A DNA stretch of 64,000 bases from CAVWCQ01 sp963753545 (GTDB lineage Bacteria > Chloroflexota > Anaerolineae > Aggregatilineales > Aggregatilineaceae), in the NCBI GenBank assembly GCA_963753545.1, contig CAVWCQ010000002.1, forward strand, positions 124,001 to 188,000, in the 5' to 3' direction. Both the position numbers and the translations under genes were made by a program. Positions 1-8,661 of the stretch are shown here, one piece after another. Within the stretch, counting starts at the first letter, position 1, and each line of letters starts with the position of its first letter. The notes beneath the pieces were generated by a model. It did not search any database, was not told where the DNA came from, and was given only the letters and a program-made list of their open reading frames with translations.

Positions 1-2
1 CA

Positions 3-684
3 CTGGTCATGACGACGGTGATCGCGGTACAAGGGCTTGCTGTTCCAGGACGGAGGCTTGCTGGCGATGGGCCTCAATGTGCTCAATATGGGCATTCTCA
101 CTGTCTTTGTTGGGCACACCATCTATACATGGCTGCGTAAACTGCTGGGCGCGTCCCCGCGCAGCGATCTGATCGCGGCAGGTGTGGCAGCGTGGTTGAC
201 GGTTATGATCGGCGCGGCGGCGGCTTCCCTCGAACTGTCCCTTTCCGGCACGGCGGCACTGCCTGTTGCCCTGCCCGCGATGCTGACTGTTCATGCGCTG
301 ATCGGACTGGGCGAAGCGCTGATCACGGCGGGTGCGCTGGCTTTTATTCGCCAGACCCGCCCGGATTGGCTGGCGCAGGCGGCCCCATCGACACGCGGAT
401 CAGCCTGGATCGCAGTAGGGTTGTTGATCGCGCTTGGCATCGCCTTTGCCTCACCGCTGGCAAGCTCTCATCCCGACGGGCTAGAGCGTGTCGCCCAGGA
501 TCAGCATTTTCTGGACAAGGCGAAAGCCGCTTCTGTGAACATCCTGCCCAATTACACCGTGCCCGGCCTTGGCGCGAAAGCGGGCACGACCATCGCGGCG
601 GGTCTGATCGGTGTGCTGGTCGTCGCCGGGATGGGTTATGCGGTTGGGCGGCTGGCGACCCGGCATCAACAAGACACACCTTAA
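3..684 (+). CDS. cbiM: Cobalt/nickel ECF transporter component CbiM with PDGLE tail (5'-partial, frameshifted)
   Basis: C-terminal part of the CbiM membrane subunit of a Co/Ni energy-coupling-factor importer. From base 37 the frame reads a CbiM helix segment (LLFQDGGLLAMGLNVLNMG), more membrane helices, then the SSHPDGLE motif of the CbiN-like PDGLE domain fused to CbiM in many bacteria, and a last helix near the C-terminus. Upstream, a different frame (from base 3) reads LVMTTVIAVQG, the residues expected just before. One surplus base in the GGG at 33-35 would explain the break. The N-terminus lies outside the window. cbiQ follows 2 bp after the stop. Family call is firm; whether the metal is Co2+ or Ni2+ cannot be read from the sequence. 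Confidence 0.85.
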
Positions 685-686
685 CC

Positions 687-1463
687 ATGACGATGCGCTT
701 TGTGGAAAAGTGTAGTCCGCTGCACCGCCTGGATGCGCGCGTCAAACTGGTTTTAACCGTTGGCCTGATTCTGGGGATCGTCCTCACGCCGGAACGCGCC
801 TGGCCCGCCTACCCGCTACTCTGGGCGCTGATCGGAACATTAGCCGTGCTGGGACAGATTGGCGTCAGGCGGCTGGCCCGGCTGGGAACGTTAGCCCTGC
901 CCTTTGCCCTGGCGGCCTCCACCTTATTATTTACATTGCCCGGCGATCCGGTTGTCTCGCTCGGCCCACTGACGATCACCGATGCGGGGCTGGCCCGCTT
1001 CGCCTCAATTGTGCTCAAAAGCTGGCTGGCGGCCCAGGCGGCGCTGCTGCTCTCGATCAGCACGCCGTTTCCTGATTTGCTGTGGGCGCTGGACAGTCTG
1101 CATATGCCGGGTACCTTGGTAGCGATCATCTCCTTCATGGTGCGCTACCTATCTACTTTGCAGGACGAAACCCAGCGTTTGCTGCGGGCGCGTGCCGCGC
1201 GCTCTGGGCAGATGGCGGGAACAGCTTCCGGCGGAAGCCTCATCTGGCGGGCGCGCGTCGCGGGCTGGATAGTAGGAAGCCTGTTTCTGCGCAGTTTGGA
1301 ACGCAGCGAGCGTATTTATGCGGCAATGCTGGCGCGCGGCTATGCCGGGCAGATGAAAAAACTGAGTCCGCCCCCGCTGACCCGACGCGCGGTGCTCCTC
1401 GGAGTGATTCCGCTGGCTGTGCTGCTGATCATCGAACTTTTTGCTTTTGGGATTTGGAGCTAG
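687..1463 (+). CDS. cbiQ: ECF transporter transmembrane coupling protein CbiQ
   Basis: 258-residue integral membrane protein, the EcfT-type coupling subunit that links CbiM to the CbiO ATPase. It starts MTMRFVEKCSPLHRLDARVK, the family's usual opening in which SPLHRLDxRxK precedes the first helix. It has several hydrophobic helices, then the cytoplasmic coupling segment containing RYLSTLQDETQRLLRARAAR and ERIYAAMLARGYAG, matching the two Ala-Arg-Gly type coupling helices of EcfT. The frame is open upstream to base 192, but ATG 687 is chosen because it begins the conserved N-terminus and follows the cbiM stop by 2 bp. Part of cbiMQO; cbiO begins 9 bp downstream. Confidence 0.92.
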   Translation: MTMRFVEKCSPLHRLDARVKLVLTVGLILGIVLTPERAWPAYPLLWALIGTLAVLGQIGVRRLARLGTLALPFALAASTLLFTLPGDPVVSLGPLTITDAGLARFASIVLKSWLAAQAALLLSISTPFPDLLWALDSLHMPGTLVAIISFMVRYLSTLQDETQRLLRARAARSGQMAGTASGGSLIWRARVAGWIVGSLFLRSLERSERIYAAMLARGYAGQMKKLSPPPLTRRAVLLGVIPLAVLLIIELFAFGIWS

Positions 1464-1472
1464 CGTAAGCCC

Positions 1473-2195
1473 ATGAGCCACCACACGATTGATGTCTCTC
1501 ACCTGACCTTTTGTTATCCTGACGGGCGGCGCGCGCTGGACGATGTGTCGATGCAAATCGCTCCGGGGGAACGGGTCGCGCTGGTTGGACCGAACGGGGC
1601 TGGTAAATCAACCTTGATGCTCCATCTCAACGGAATTTTGCGCAGTCCCAGCGGGACGATCACCATTGGCGGGCTGGAATTGGGCGACAAAACGCTGGGC
1701 CAGATTCGCGCCTGGGTCGGGTTGGTCTTCCAGAACCCGGACGATCAACTGTTTTCGCCCCGCGTCTATCAGGATATCGCCTTTGGACCGCTTCATATGG
1801 GCTTGCCAGAAAGCGATGTGCGGGCGCGGGTAGAACGGGCGCTGGAAGCAGTCGGCATGAGTGGCTTTCAGGATCGAATCAGCACGCACCTGAGCATTGG
1901 CGAGAAAAAACAAATCGCTTTGGCGTCGGTCCTCAGCATGGACCCGATTATTCTGGTGCTGGACGAACCTTCTGCCGGGCTGGACCCGCGCGGACGGCGG
2001 AGCCTGATCCGTCTGCTGAGCAGCCTGGATGGACAGACGATGTTGATCAGCACGCACGATATGCGGCTGGCGAAAGACCTGTGTTCGCGAGTCATTGTGC
2101 TGGACGGCGGGTGCATCGTGGCGGATGGCCCAGCAGCGGTAATCCTCACCGATGCCGCTTTGATGGAAGCGCATGGACTGGAAACACCGGGCTAA
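1473..2195 (+). CDS. cbiO: Cobalt/nickel ABC transporter ATP-binding protein CbiO
   Basis: 240-residue ATPase that drives the CbiMQ importer from the cytoplasmic face. Visible motifs in order: Walker A GPNGAGKST (about residues 39-47), Q-loop VFQNPDDQLF with the NPDDQ typical of ECF ATPases, signature LSIGEKKQIALA, Walker B ILVLDEPSAGLD, and switch His in STHD. Length is usual for one CbiO. The gene follows cbiQ closely and ends the operon; the next gene starts 162 bp on. No riboswitch is visible within the window, and any cobalamin riboswitch would lie upstream of cbiM. Confidence 0.95.
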   Translation: MSHHTIDVSHLTFCYPDGRRALDDVSMQIAPGERVALVGPNGAGKSTLMLHLNGILRSPSGTITIGGLELGDKTLGQIRAWVGLVFQNPDDQLFSPRVYQDIAFGPLHMGLPESDVRARVERALEAVGMSGFQDRISTHLSIGEKKQIALASVLSMDPIILVLDEPSAGLDPRGRRSLIRLLSSLDGQTMLISTHDMRLAKDLCSRVIVLDGGCIVADGPAAVILTDAALMEAHGLETPG

Positions 2196-2357
2196 CAGAT
2201 CTCCATTTTTCTCCCTCACTTGCGGTAAATGCCCAATCTATAGCAGAATAAGGGTTAACCATGTCCTCCAATTGGCTTCTGATCGCTGGCTTTTTAACTG
2301 CGCTCCGCAGAAGATGATCAGAATCTACCGCGATCAAAAGGTTCAGCGAGGTTTGCC

Positions 2358-5042
2358 ATGCTATTCTCGAAGCGCACACTAATCGTTGCCCTCTTTCTCC
2401 TGGCGTGCTTGCTGGTGCCAGCCCTTCATCTCTATGCGCAAGGGTCATCAGCGCAAGTTGTTATCAACTACCCTGAATTGGTCGAGGGAGAAAATGGACC
2501 CACTCTGGGGCTGTATTTTACGGTAACAGACAGTAGTGGGCGCGTTGTGCCCGATGCTAAAGTTGCCTCCGCGTCGGTTCTATTAGAGGATGGCAGCCGC
2601 CAGGATGCTACAGTTCAGCAGCCTGTTACTCCTTTTTATATTGTCCTGGTGCTTGATGCCAGCGGCAGTATGGGCGGTTCAGCCGAAGCAATGCGGCAGG
2701 CGGCGATCCAGGCGATCAACGATGCTCCCGAACAGGCACAGTTTGCTATCATCCGTTTTAATGACAAAATCGATTTGATTCAGGAGTTTACCGAAGACCG
2801 CAACCGGGCGATTAACGCGATTGGCGAAGTGCAGCCTGTCAATCTTGCCGGAACCTGCCTGTATGATGCGACCCTTCAGGCGATCTCGGAACTCGCCAAA
2901 GCGCCGCGCGGGCGGCGTGCCATCATCCTCTTTACGGATGGACGCGATGAAACACGCACCGGCGATCCGTGCAGCACTCATGTTTATGACGACGTGGTGA
3001 CCGCCGCCAATAACCCCGACTTCCGCGTGCCTATCAACACAATTGGCCTGTCTTCCAGCCAGCAGAACATCAATTCCACCGAGCTACGCAATATGGCGAG
3101 TTCGACGGGTGGGTTGTCCGCGATCGGTGGACAGGAAAATCTGGCCGATTTGTTCAAGCAGATCATGGACGCGCTGAAAAGCCAGTGGATCGCGCAAATC
3201 CCCGCCTGCCTGACGCAGGGGCAGCACACCGCAACGCTCTTTGTCACTATGGAAGATGGCACCACGCTCCAACCTGCCGTCGCCAGCTTCGAGACGCAAG
3301 AAGCCTGCTTTGTTCCGACCGCGACCGCTACGCCGATTATGGTCACCATCCAGATCGACTCGGTGACAGTGGATATCAATCAGGATATGGTCTCGCTCGA
3401 AGTGAATGTGCAGGGCGAAGAGGCCATCAACGAATATCGGTTTGAATTCCTCGACGCGAAAACGAATTTGCTGCTCCAGCGCTATACCGTACCCGCGCCA
3501 TTGGAACACCCGGTAACTTTGCCCGGAGCCGGTCTGCAGAATGATGTCCGGGTGGTGCTGCGCGCTTTTGACAGAAATGGCGGCGCGGTTACCTGGTTGG
3601 ACAAGGACAACAAGCCGGTGGATCGCGTGGAGTACGAATTTGCCTATCTGCGGCCTACACCGACGCCGCCCCCGGCGACCAGTACTGCCGCGCCAATTTC
3701 CGTTACGTTGAACAGCATCTCCTATGACCCGACCACCGATATGATCCAGCTTGACCTGTCGCTGGAAGGTCGTTCAGAGATGGGCGGGCTGGAAATCGAT
3801 GTGTTGAATGCGGAAACAAACCTGCGCGTGAATGTCTATAACACGACCCCTGGGGAAGATGTGCAAATCAGCGGTGAGGGATTGGACCCTGCTGAAGACT
3901 ATGAAATTTATGTCATCGCCCAAAGTCCAACAGGGGTGAATCTCGCGCGCAGTAATACGGAGAAATTCACCTATCTCCCGCCGATGACGCCAACGCCAAC
4001 CGTGACACCCCCGCCGACCAGCACAGCGACAGAAGTGCCGCTGCAAGTGTCACTCGGTTCGATAGGCATTGATGAGAACACGCAGGAGATCGTGCTTGGC
4101 ATTATTTCCAACAGCACGGATCGTATTGCCCGTTATGATATTCAGCTTCAGGACAGCAAAACCGGGCTGGTCGTTGGCAATTTTGTCCACACACCGCCGC
4201 CCTTTGACTCGGCCCGCATTCCGCTCAACGCCGTTTCAGCAGGAGAATATACGGTGATCGTGCGGGTCTTTGGGACGGATGGTAACTTCCTGCTCGAAGC
4301 CAGCCCGCTCGAATTTGTCTACAGTCCGCCGCCAACCCCAACTCCCGAACCCACTGCCACCCCGGTTCCGCCGCCGCCTCCCCCACCCAAACCAACCCTG
4401 GTGGACCGTGTGCGCGACAACCCAATTATCGCGCTGGTTGTGGCTGCTATGGGGCTGGGGCTGCTTCTGTTCCTGTTCTTCCTGCTGCGGCCCCGCAAAC
4501 GCGGCAAGACCGGAACCGACTTTTTGTCGGCGCAGACCGGCTTTTACCAGATGCCCGCCAAGGATGCCAGCAAGGGTGACGAGCAAGTGGTGGAATCGGG
4601 AGGCAGTAGCGCCGCCGCAACCGATATTTACATGCCGTCCCTGATTCCCGATGCGACGCTGACTATCTCGCGCTCTCCGGCGGCAAACCGGGTTGGAGAA
4701 GTGATCCCGCTCTTGAAAGTGCCCTTTAAGTTGGGACGCGGCGGCGGAGTAGCAGGCTCACCGAATGATGTGGACTTCGATGAAGACACCAGCGTATCCC
4801 GCAGTCATGCACAGATTACCTTTGAAAACACAATGTTTTATGTGACAGACAACGGGAGCAGTAACGGTACAGCCGTCGATAACCGGCCTATTGTACCCAA
4901 GGTTCCCGTACCGTTGCCTGAAGGTTCGGTGATTCGGCTCGGCAAAGCAACCTTCCTCACGTTGAACACGGGTCGCAGTTCAAGTCCGGCGAACGACCCC
5001 AACAAAACAGACTACTATCGGATCGATGAAACCAACAGGTAG
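2358..5042 (+). CDS. VWA-domain membrane protein with cytoplasmic FHA domain (T7SS locus)
   Basis: 894 residues. Order: signal/anchor helix (about 5-25); VWA domain (about 85-270) with an intact MIDAS start DASGSMGGS and the later TDGRDE segment; three Ig-like repeats separated by Thr/Pro linkers (PTPTPPPATST, TPTPTVTPPPTST, and a proline run before the membrane); transmembrane helix near 688-710 followed by RPRKRGK; then a cytoplasmic FHA domain (about 788-880) with LGRGG, SRSHA and NGSSNGT. The VWA part is therefore outside and the phosphothreonine-binding FHA inside. ATG 2358 has GAGG about 8 bases upstream. A PP2C phosphatase gene starts 6 bp downstream, so it may sense or organise the secretion machine through phosphosignals. 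Its exact role is inference. Confidence 0.85.
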   Translation: MLFSKRTLIVALFLLACLLVPALHLYAQGSSAQVVINYPELVEGENGPTLGLYFTVTDSSGRVVPDAKVASASVLLEDGSRQDATVQQPVTPFYIVLVLDASGSMGGSAEAMRQAAIQAINDAPEQAQFAIIRFNDKIDLIQEFTEDRNRAINAIGEVQPVNLAGTCLYDATLQAISELAKAPRGRRAIILFTDGRDETRTGDPCSTHVYDDVVTAANNPDFRVPINTIGLSSSQQNINSTELRNMASSTGGLSAIGGQENLADLFKQIMDALKSQWIAQIPACLTQGQHTATLFVTMEDGTTLQPAVASFETQEACFVPTATATPIMVTIQIDSVTVDINQDMVSLEVNVQGEEAINEYRFEFLDAKTNLLLQRYTVPAPLEHPVTLPGAGLQNDVRVVLRAFDRNGGAVTWLDKDNKPVDRVEYEFAYLRPTPTPPPATSTAAPISVTLNSISYDPTTDMIQLDLSLEGRSEMGGLEIDVLNAETNLRVNVYNTTPGEDVQISGEGLDPAEDYEIYVIAQSPTGVNLARSNTEKFTYLPPMTPTPTVTPPPTSTATEVPLQVSLGSIGIDENTQEIVLGIISNSTDRIARYDIQLQDSKTGLVVGNFVHTPPPFDSARIPLNAVSAGEYTVIVRVFGTDGNFLLEASPLEFVYSPPPTPTPEPTATPVPPPPPPPKPTLVDRVRDNPIIALVVAAMGLGLLLFLFFLLRPRKRGKTGTDFLSAQTGFYQMPAKDASKGDEQVVESGGSSAAATDIYMPSLIPDATLTISRSPAANRVGEVIPLLKVPFKLGRGGGVAGSPNDVDFDEDTSVSRSHAQITFENTMFYVTDNGSSNGTAVDNRPIVPKVPVPLPEGSVIRLGKATFLTLNTGRSSSPANDPNKTDYYRIDETNR

Positions 5043-5048
5043 GCGGTT

Positions 5049-7020
5049 ATGTCTCGCGATGGGCTGGCACTGCACGCAGTAGGGCAAACCGATATTGGGT
5101 TGAAGCGCAAGCGGAATGAGGACTTTCACCAGTTCCTCATTCCGCCCCCTGGCAGTTCCCAGGAAGCACGCGGCGCGCTGTTTATTGTCGCCGACGGCAT
5201 GGGTGCGATGGGGGGGGGCGATGTTGCCAGCCGGACCGCAACCACCGAAATCCTCCGCCATTTTTATGATCCCGCCTGTAGCGAGCAAGACCCGTTTAAC
5301 TGTCTCAAAGATGCGCTGGAAGTGGCGAATGGCGCGGTTCGCGATCAGGCGCAGCAGGTGAATCTGCCCCGTATCGGGACAACCGCGGCAGGGCTGGCCC
5401 TGCTGCCCTCTGGTGAGGCGATTGTCTTTAATGTGGGCGACAGCCGCGTGTACCGGATGCGTCAGGGAATTCTCGAGCAGTTGTCCCATGATCAGAGCGT
5501 GCTGCAAAACCAGATAGATGCCGGGAGTATCACCCCGGAACAAGCACGCGGCGCGCGGAACGTGAATATCACAGCGTTCATCGGTCAGCCTAGTGCTCTA
5601 AGCGCTGTGTACCGCCGGGTACAGGTTCAGCAGGGCGACAGTTTTCTGCTGTGCAGCGATGGGCTTTGGGATCTGGTCGAGCCTCGCGACATGCTCAATG
5701 CGATGCAGCGTTATGCGCCTGCCACTGCCGCCCGTAAGTTGATTAATCTCGCCCGCAAACACGGCGGGCCGGATAACATCACCGTGATTATCGTCGAGGC
5801 TGGGAAGGTTCCGCACAGCGGCAAGAAACGAACTGCTGGATTAGCGGTGTTGGCTGCGCTCATGCTCGCGCTGGCTGCCGGAGGCATATTCCTCCTCAGT
5901 CAAAACGGGTCGGGTGGCAAAAAAGACGCTGCTACTGCTGCCAGTGGCAGCCCCACCAGCGGAGCAGCCGTTGCCCTGGTGCAAACCCAAGACGCAACGG
6001 AACCTCGCGACGGAAACTCCACCGGAATCGCAGTCGCAAAACGAACCTTCTCCGACCCGCCAGCAGGCGATTCTCAGCGCCATGACCTTAACCCCTACAC
6101 CATCCTATACACCATCGATCACGCCGTCACCCCTCCCGCCGACGGAGACACCAGAGCCCTCGGATACGCCCATTCCTACGGCGACGCGGACGCCCCGACC
6201 TACTCATACAGCAACATTTACGCCCGCGCCAAGTAACACGCCAACAGCTCTGCCTTCCAACACCCCGACCTGGACTCCGCGGCCCACACGGACTCTGACT
6301 TCTACATCAACCCTGACGCCAACTCACCGGCCAACTGATACGCCGGTGCGCCAGCCTACTGTCACACTGAACCCGACGCTCGTCACGTTTACGCCAACGG
6401 TGCCGCCCACCGCTACACCGACTCTCACCCCCGCTGAACAGAATATACGTTTTGCGACAGAAGATGGGGTGGCTTTGCAGGCGAATGTGACGCTGACAAT
6501 TCTGCCAGCCGTTGGAACTTCCCAGACCCTTTTGCTGCCGTTAGGAACAGAAGTGAAGCTGTTAGGAGAAGACACTCGCCCGAATCCCGACAACGAGCAG
6601 GACGTTCTGCGGCAGGTAGCGGTTCTAAACGGAGTTAACGAGGGTGCAATTGGATGGCTGCCACAGTCGGCAATTGAAACGGCGGTACCCGTTGTGCCGC
6701 GTGCCGTCGTTAAAGAAGGCTTGGCTCAGGGCGCGAACGTCCGGCGCGGCGATGGCATGAATTATGAAGTCATAGGTATGCTGCGCTCAGGCGACAGTGC
6801 TCGTATTGTTGGCATCAGCGGGACAGGCTCGGGCTGGTACCAGATCGAGCTGGACAACGGTCGCCGGGGCTGGATTGCACCCGGCGTTGTAACTGTTACG
6901 GGTAGGCTGGATCGCGTTCCATCCGTCATGCCACCACCGTCGCCGACACCCAGCGCAACACCAACGCCAGAAAGCCTGTCAACGGAGACCGTAACACCCG
7001 AAGCGCCGCCTCCGGCTTGA
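5049..7020 (+). CDS. PP2C-type Ser/Thr phosphatase with membrane helix, TP-rich stalk and SH3-like domain (frameshifted)
   Basis: The cytoplasmic N-terminal half is a complete Stp1/PrpC-type PP2C phosphatase: RNEDF, VADGMGAMGGGDVAS, GDSRVYR, CSDGLWD and GGPDNIT supply the metal-binding acidic residues. A helix at about residues 261-282 crosses the membrane. The first frame then loses sense and stops at 6236, while another frame open from about 5914 continues with a Thr/Pro stalk and a bacterial SH3-like domain (about 6710-6900, ANVRRGDGMNYEVIG to GWIAPG) to 7020. I read this as one protein of about 655 residues broken by a one-base indel between 5920 and 6005, where an A6 run sits. The downstream ORF has no signal peptide of its own, supporting fusion. 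A nine-G run (5210-5218) lies in the catalytic motif. It probably dephosphorylates FHA-bound partners. Confidence 0.8.
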
Positions 7021-7060
7021 GCTATGTTTTTGCTTCACTAGTACGGGGGTTTCAACAGAC

Positions 7061-7090
7061 TTGACAAAAAATTGAGACCCGAACTACACT
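7061..7090 (+). promoter_or_regulatory. Sigma-70-like promoter for the WXG100 cluster
   Basis: Perfect -35 TTGACA at 7061-7066 and -10-like TACACT at 7085-7090, 18 bp apart, in the 228-bp gap between the phosphatase gene and the first WXG100 gene. Transcription from here would leave a leader of about 150 nt. It would let the four secreted-protein genes be expressed separately from the signalling genes upstream. Inferred from motif match only. Confidence 0.5.
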
Positions 7091-7248
7091 GAATAGACAG
7101 TAAAACAGATTTTTCCGACAAAAATCTGGTCGCCATTCGACTTGGGGGGCAAGTTGAGTTCTGAGGCGAGGAGGATGTTCACTCAGGAATCATCTATGGG
7201 CAAGTGTTTAACGACCGCACAGTCTCTTGTCTAGCTAGGAGGTCCAAT

Positions 7249-7554
7249 ATGCCAGGTTACAAGATTCAAGCCGATTACGATTCCCTGGAAAATATCGCCA
7301 ACCAGTTCGCTCAGCAAGCCAGCCAGGTCGAGCAGTTATCCCACAAAATCGACGGCCTCGTTGGAAATCTTGAGAATGGTGGTTGGATTGGGCGCGGCGC
7401 GAACGCATTTTATGGTGAAATGCACGATGATGTTTTGCCCGCCGTCCAGCGGCTCTGCCGCGCGTTAGAGGATGGCAGCAATGCCATCAAGCAGATATCC
7501 AACCTCGTTTCTCAAGCCGAACAAGACGCCGGCTCGCTCTTCAGTAGAAGATAA
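7249..7554 (+). CDS. WXG100 family protein 1 (WIG motif)
   Basis: 101 residues, the usual size for ESAT-6/WXG100 proteins, predicted to form two helices joined by a turn. The hallmark turn is GGWIGRGANAFYGEM at mid-protein, where W-I-G is the WXG motif followed by the usual G-x-x-AF. No signal peptide is present, as expected for cargo of a type VII system. ATG 7249 is preceded by AGGAGGT at 5-6 bases; the frame is open to 7204 but has no site there. It is the first of four genes in the cluster and is followed 23 bp later by a WXG-less partner. Likely secreted cargo or co-secreted partner of the EssC-like ATPase at 9849. Confidence 0.85.
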   Translation: MPGYKIQADYDSLENIANQFAQQASQVEQLSHKIDGLVGNLENGGWIGRGANAFYGEMHDDVLPAVQRLCRALEDGSNAIKQISNLVSQAEQDAGSLFSRR

Positions 7555-7577
7555 CTGGTTGATACCAGGAGGTCCTT

Positions 7578-7874
7578 ATGCCTGACGTACAGATGGATTA
7601 TGACCTGATGGAAGATATGGCGCGCCTGTTTAATGACGGTGCCCAGCAGCTTGAAGATCTCGTTCGCCTCATGCAGGGCATTGCCTCTCAACTTGAGGAC
7701 GGTGCGCTGCTTGGCCAGGGTGGAGATGCGCTGGCGAGCGCCATCCGTGATAAGCTGGTGACGCGTGTGAACCGGTTAGAAGAGAAGTTCCAGGAGCTTT
7801 CCGGTGACGTATGGGGTGCGTTGGTTGATCTGCGTGACGGCGACAAAGAAGCTGCCAGCCGGTTCAAGGGTTAG
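7578..7874 (+). CDS. WXG100-like partner protein 2 (no Trp in turn)
   Basis: 98 residues, helical, same size and layout as its neighbour. The turn reads EDGALLGQGGDAL, so the WXG tryptophan is replaced (LLG). The C-terminus ends LRDGDKEAASRFKG, and the second pair's partner at 8253 ends in a closely similar LRDGD-x5-RF. A strong Shine-Dalgarno AGGAGGT precedes ATG 7578. In ESX systems, WXG100 proteins are often encoded in tandem and form heterodimers with a C-terminal export signal on one partner. The shared tail here is a candidate for such a signal (inference). Confidence 0.75.
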   Translation: MPDVQMDYDLMEDMARLFNDGAQQLEDLVRLMQGIASQLEDGALLGQGGDALASAIRDKLVTRVNRLEEKFQELSGDVWGALVDLRDGDKEAASRFKG

Positions 7875-7886
7875 GGGGTGTAGATC

Positions 7887-8210
7887 ATGTCTCTCTTTAG
7901 CTGCATCATTAACGATGTTCAGGATGTGGTAAGCCAGGTTGCCCAACAAGCCAATCAGGTTGATGAAGTGGGCAACATGATCAAAAACGGCATGCAGCCA
8001 ATTATAGGCGGTGCGTGGACCGGGCAAGGTGCTAATGCCTTTATCGAGGAAGTGAACACCCGTCTTGTTCCTCAGATTCTCCAATTGTTCGCCTCGATTG
8101 GGGGTTTTGGCGGCGGGATTACCTCGGCATTGGATATTATTTCCCAGGCCGACAATCAGGTGTCCAGTGTGGTCGGCGGGCTTGCCGATACCTTCGACTC
8201 GATCTTCTAA
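7887..8210 (+). CDS. WXG100 family protein 3 (WTG motif)
   Basis: 107 residues with the WXG turn GGAWTGQGANAFIEEV, very like protein 1 in that segment (W-x-G-x-GANAF). Predicted two-helix hairpin, with a Gly-rich stretch (IGGFGGGITS) in the second half that is unusual for a straight helix. No signal peptide. ATG 7887 follows a GGGGGTG site and lies 12 bp after the stop of protein 2. It opens the second WXG/partner pair of the cluster. Confidence 0.82.
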   Translation: MSLFSCIINDVQDVVSQVAQQANQVDEVGNMIKNGMQPIIGGAWTGQGANAFIEEVNTRLVPQILQLFASIGGFGGGITSALDIISQADNQVSSVVGGLADTFDSIF

Positions 8211-8252
8211 CCCCAAAATACGTACAGACAGACCGTCTGGCTAGGAGGAAAT

Positions 8253-8549
8253 ATGTCCGCCGAAGTATCAATGGATTATGACGCCGTACAGAAGATGTCC
8301 GATGGATTTAGCGATTCCAGTGATGTATTGAAAGCGACAAGTAAGGCTCTGGAAACAGCTATTGGCATCCTCAAGGCAACTGCGTTTTTTGGGCTGGTCG
8401 GCAATTACGCGCTGGCAATGTATCTCGAAGGCATCAAGCCGAATGTGGATAAGCTGGCTGAAACCTGTGGGGAATTGAGCCTGGACCTGATGGGTGCGAT
8501 TACCAGCTTGCGTGACGGCGATTCTTCCGGGTCCCAACGCTTCGTCTAA
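8253..8549 (+). CDS. WXG100-like partner protein 4 (no Trp in turn)
   Basis: 98 residues, helical. The central turn (TAFFGLVGNYAL) keeps only the glycine of WXG. The C-terminus ends LRDGDSSGSQRFV, shared with protein 2 (LRDGD, then five residues, then RF), while the rest of the two proteins is diverged. It starts MSAEVSMDYD, and protein 2 also opens with VQMDYD, which supports homology of the two partners. AGGAGGA lies just upstream of ATG 8253. A strong terminator follows 41 bp after the stop, closing the operon. Confidence 0.75.
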   Translation: MSAEVSMDYDAVQKMSDGFSDSSDVLKATSKALETAIGILKATAFFGLVGNYALAMYLEGIKPNVDKLAETCGELSLDLMGAITSLRDGDSSGSQRFV

Positions 8550-8590
8550 AACACGCGATTCCAGTCGAATGACATATTTGTCGAAAGACA

Positions 8591-8618
8591 AACAGGCACC
8601 TGCGGGTGCCTGTTTTTT
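8591..8618 (+). terminator. Rho-independent terminator after WXG100 cluster
   Basis: Ten-base-pair perfect stem (8591-8600 with 8605-8614), TGCG tetraloop and a run of T through 8618. It ends the plus-strand WXG100 operon. The next gene runs on the other strand and ends at 8656, so the hairpin sits in a convergent gap. Confidence 0.92.
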
Positions 8619-8638
8619 GGTCCATTCTTCGCTGGAGC

Positions 8639-8661
8639 GCTAGCCCGCTAGCCCGCTAGCC
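8639..8661. repeat. Short tandem repeat GCTAGCCC x 2.9
   Basis: Three near-complete copies of the 8-mer GCTAGCCC. Each contains the palindrome GCTAGC. The last copy contains the stop codon of the minus-strand pseudokinase gene. Copy number may vary between strains; this changes only the DNA beyond the stop. Confidence 0.8.

Noticed and set aside
192..686. Long upstream extension of the cbiQ frame
   Set aside because: It is an out-of-frame reading of the cbiM tail with no homology; the conserved CbiQ start lies at 687.
5914..5930. Programmed frameshift at the A6 run in the phosphatase gene
   Set aside because: The needed change is +1 (or -2), which does not fit a -1 slippery heptamer, and many other genes in the window show random indels.
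7249..8549. LXG-type toxin or long polymorphic effector in the T7SS block
   Set aside because: All four proteins are about 100 residues; no long C-terminal toxin domain or immunity gene is present.
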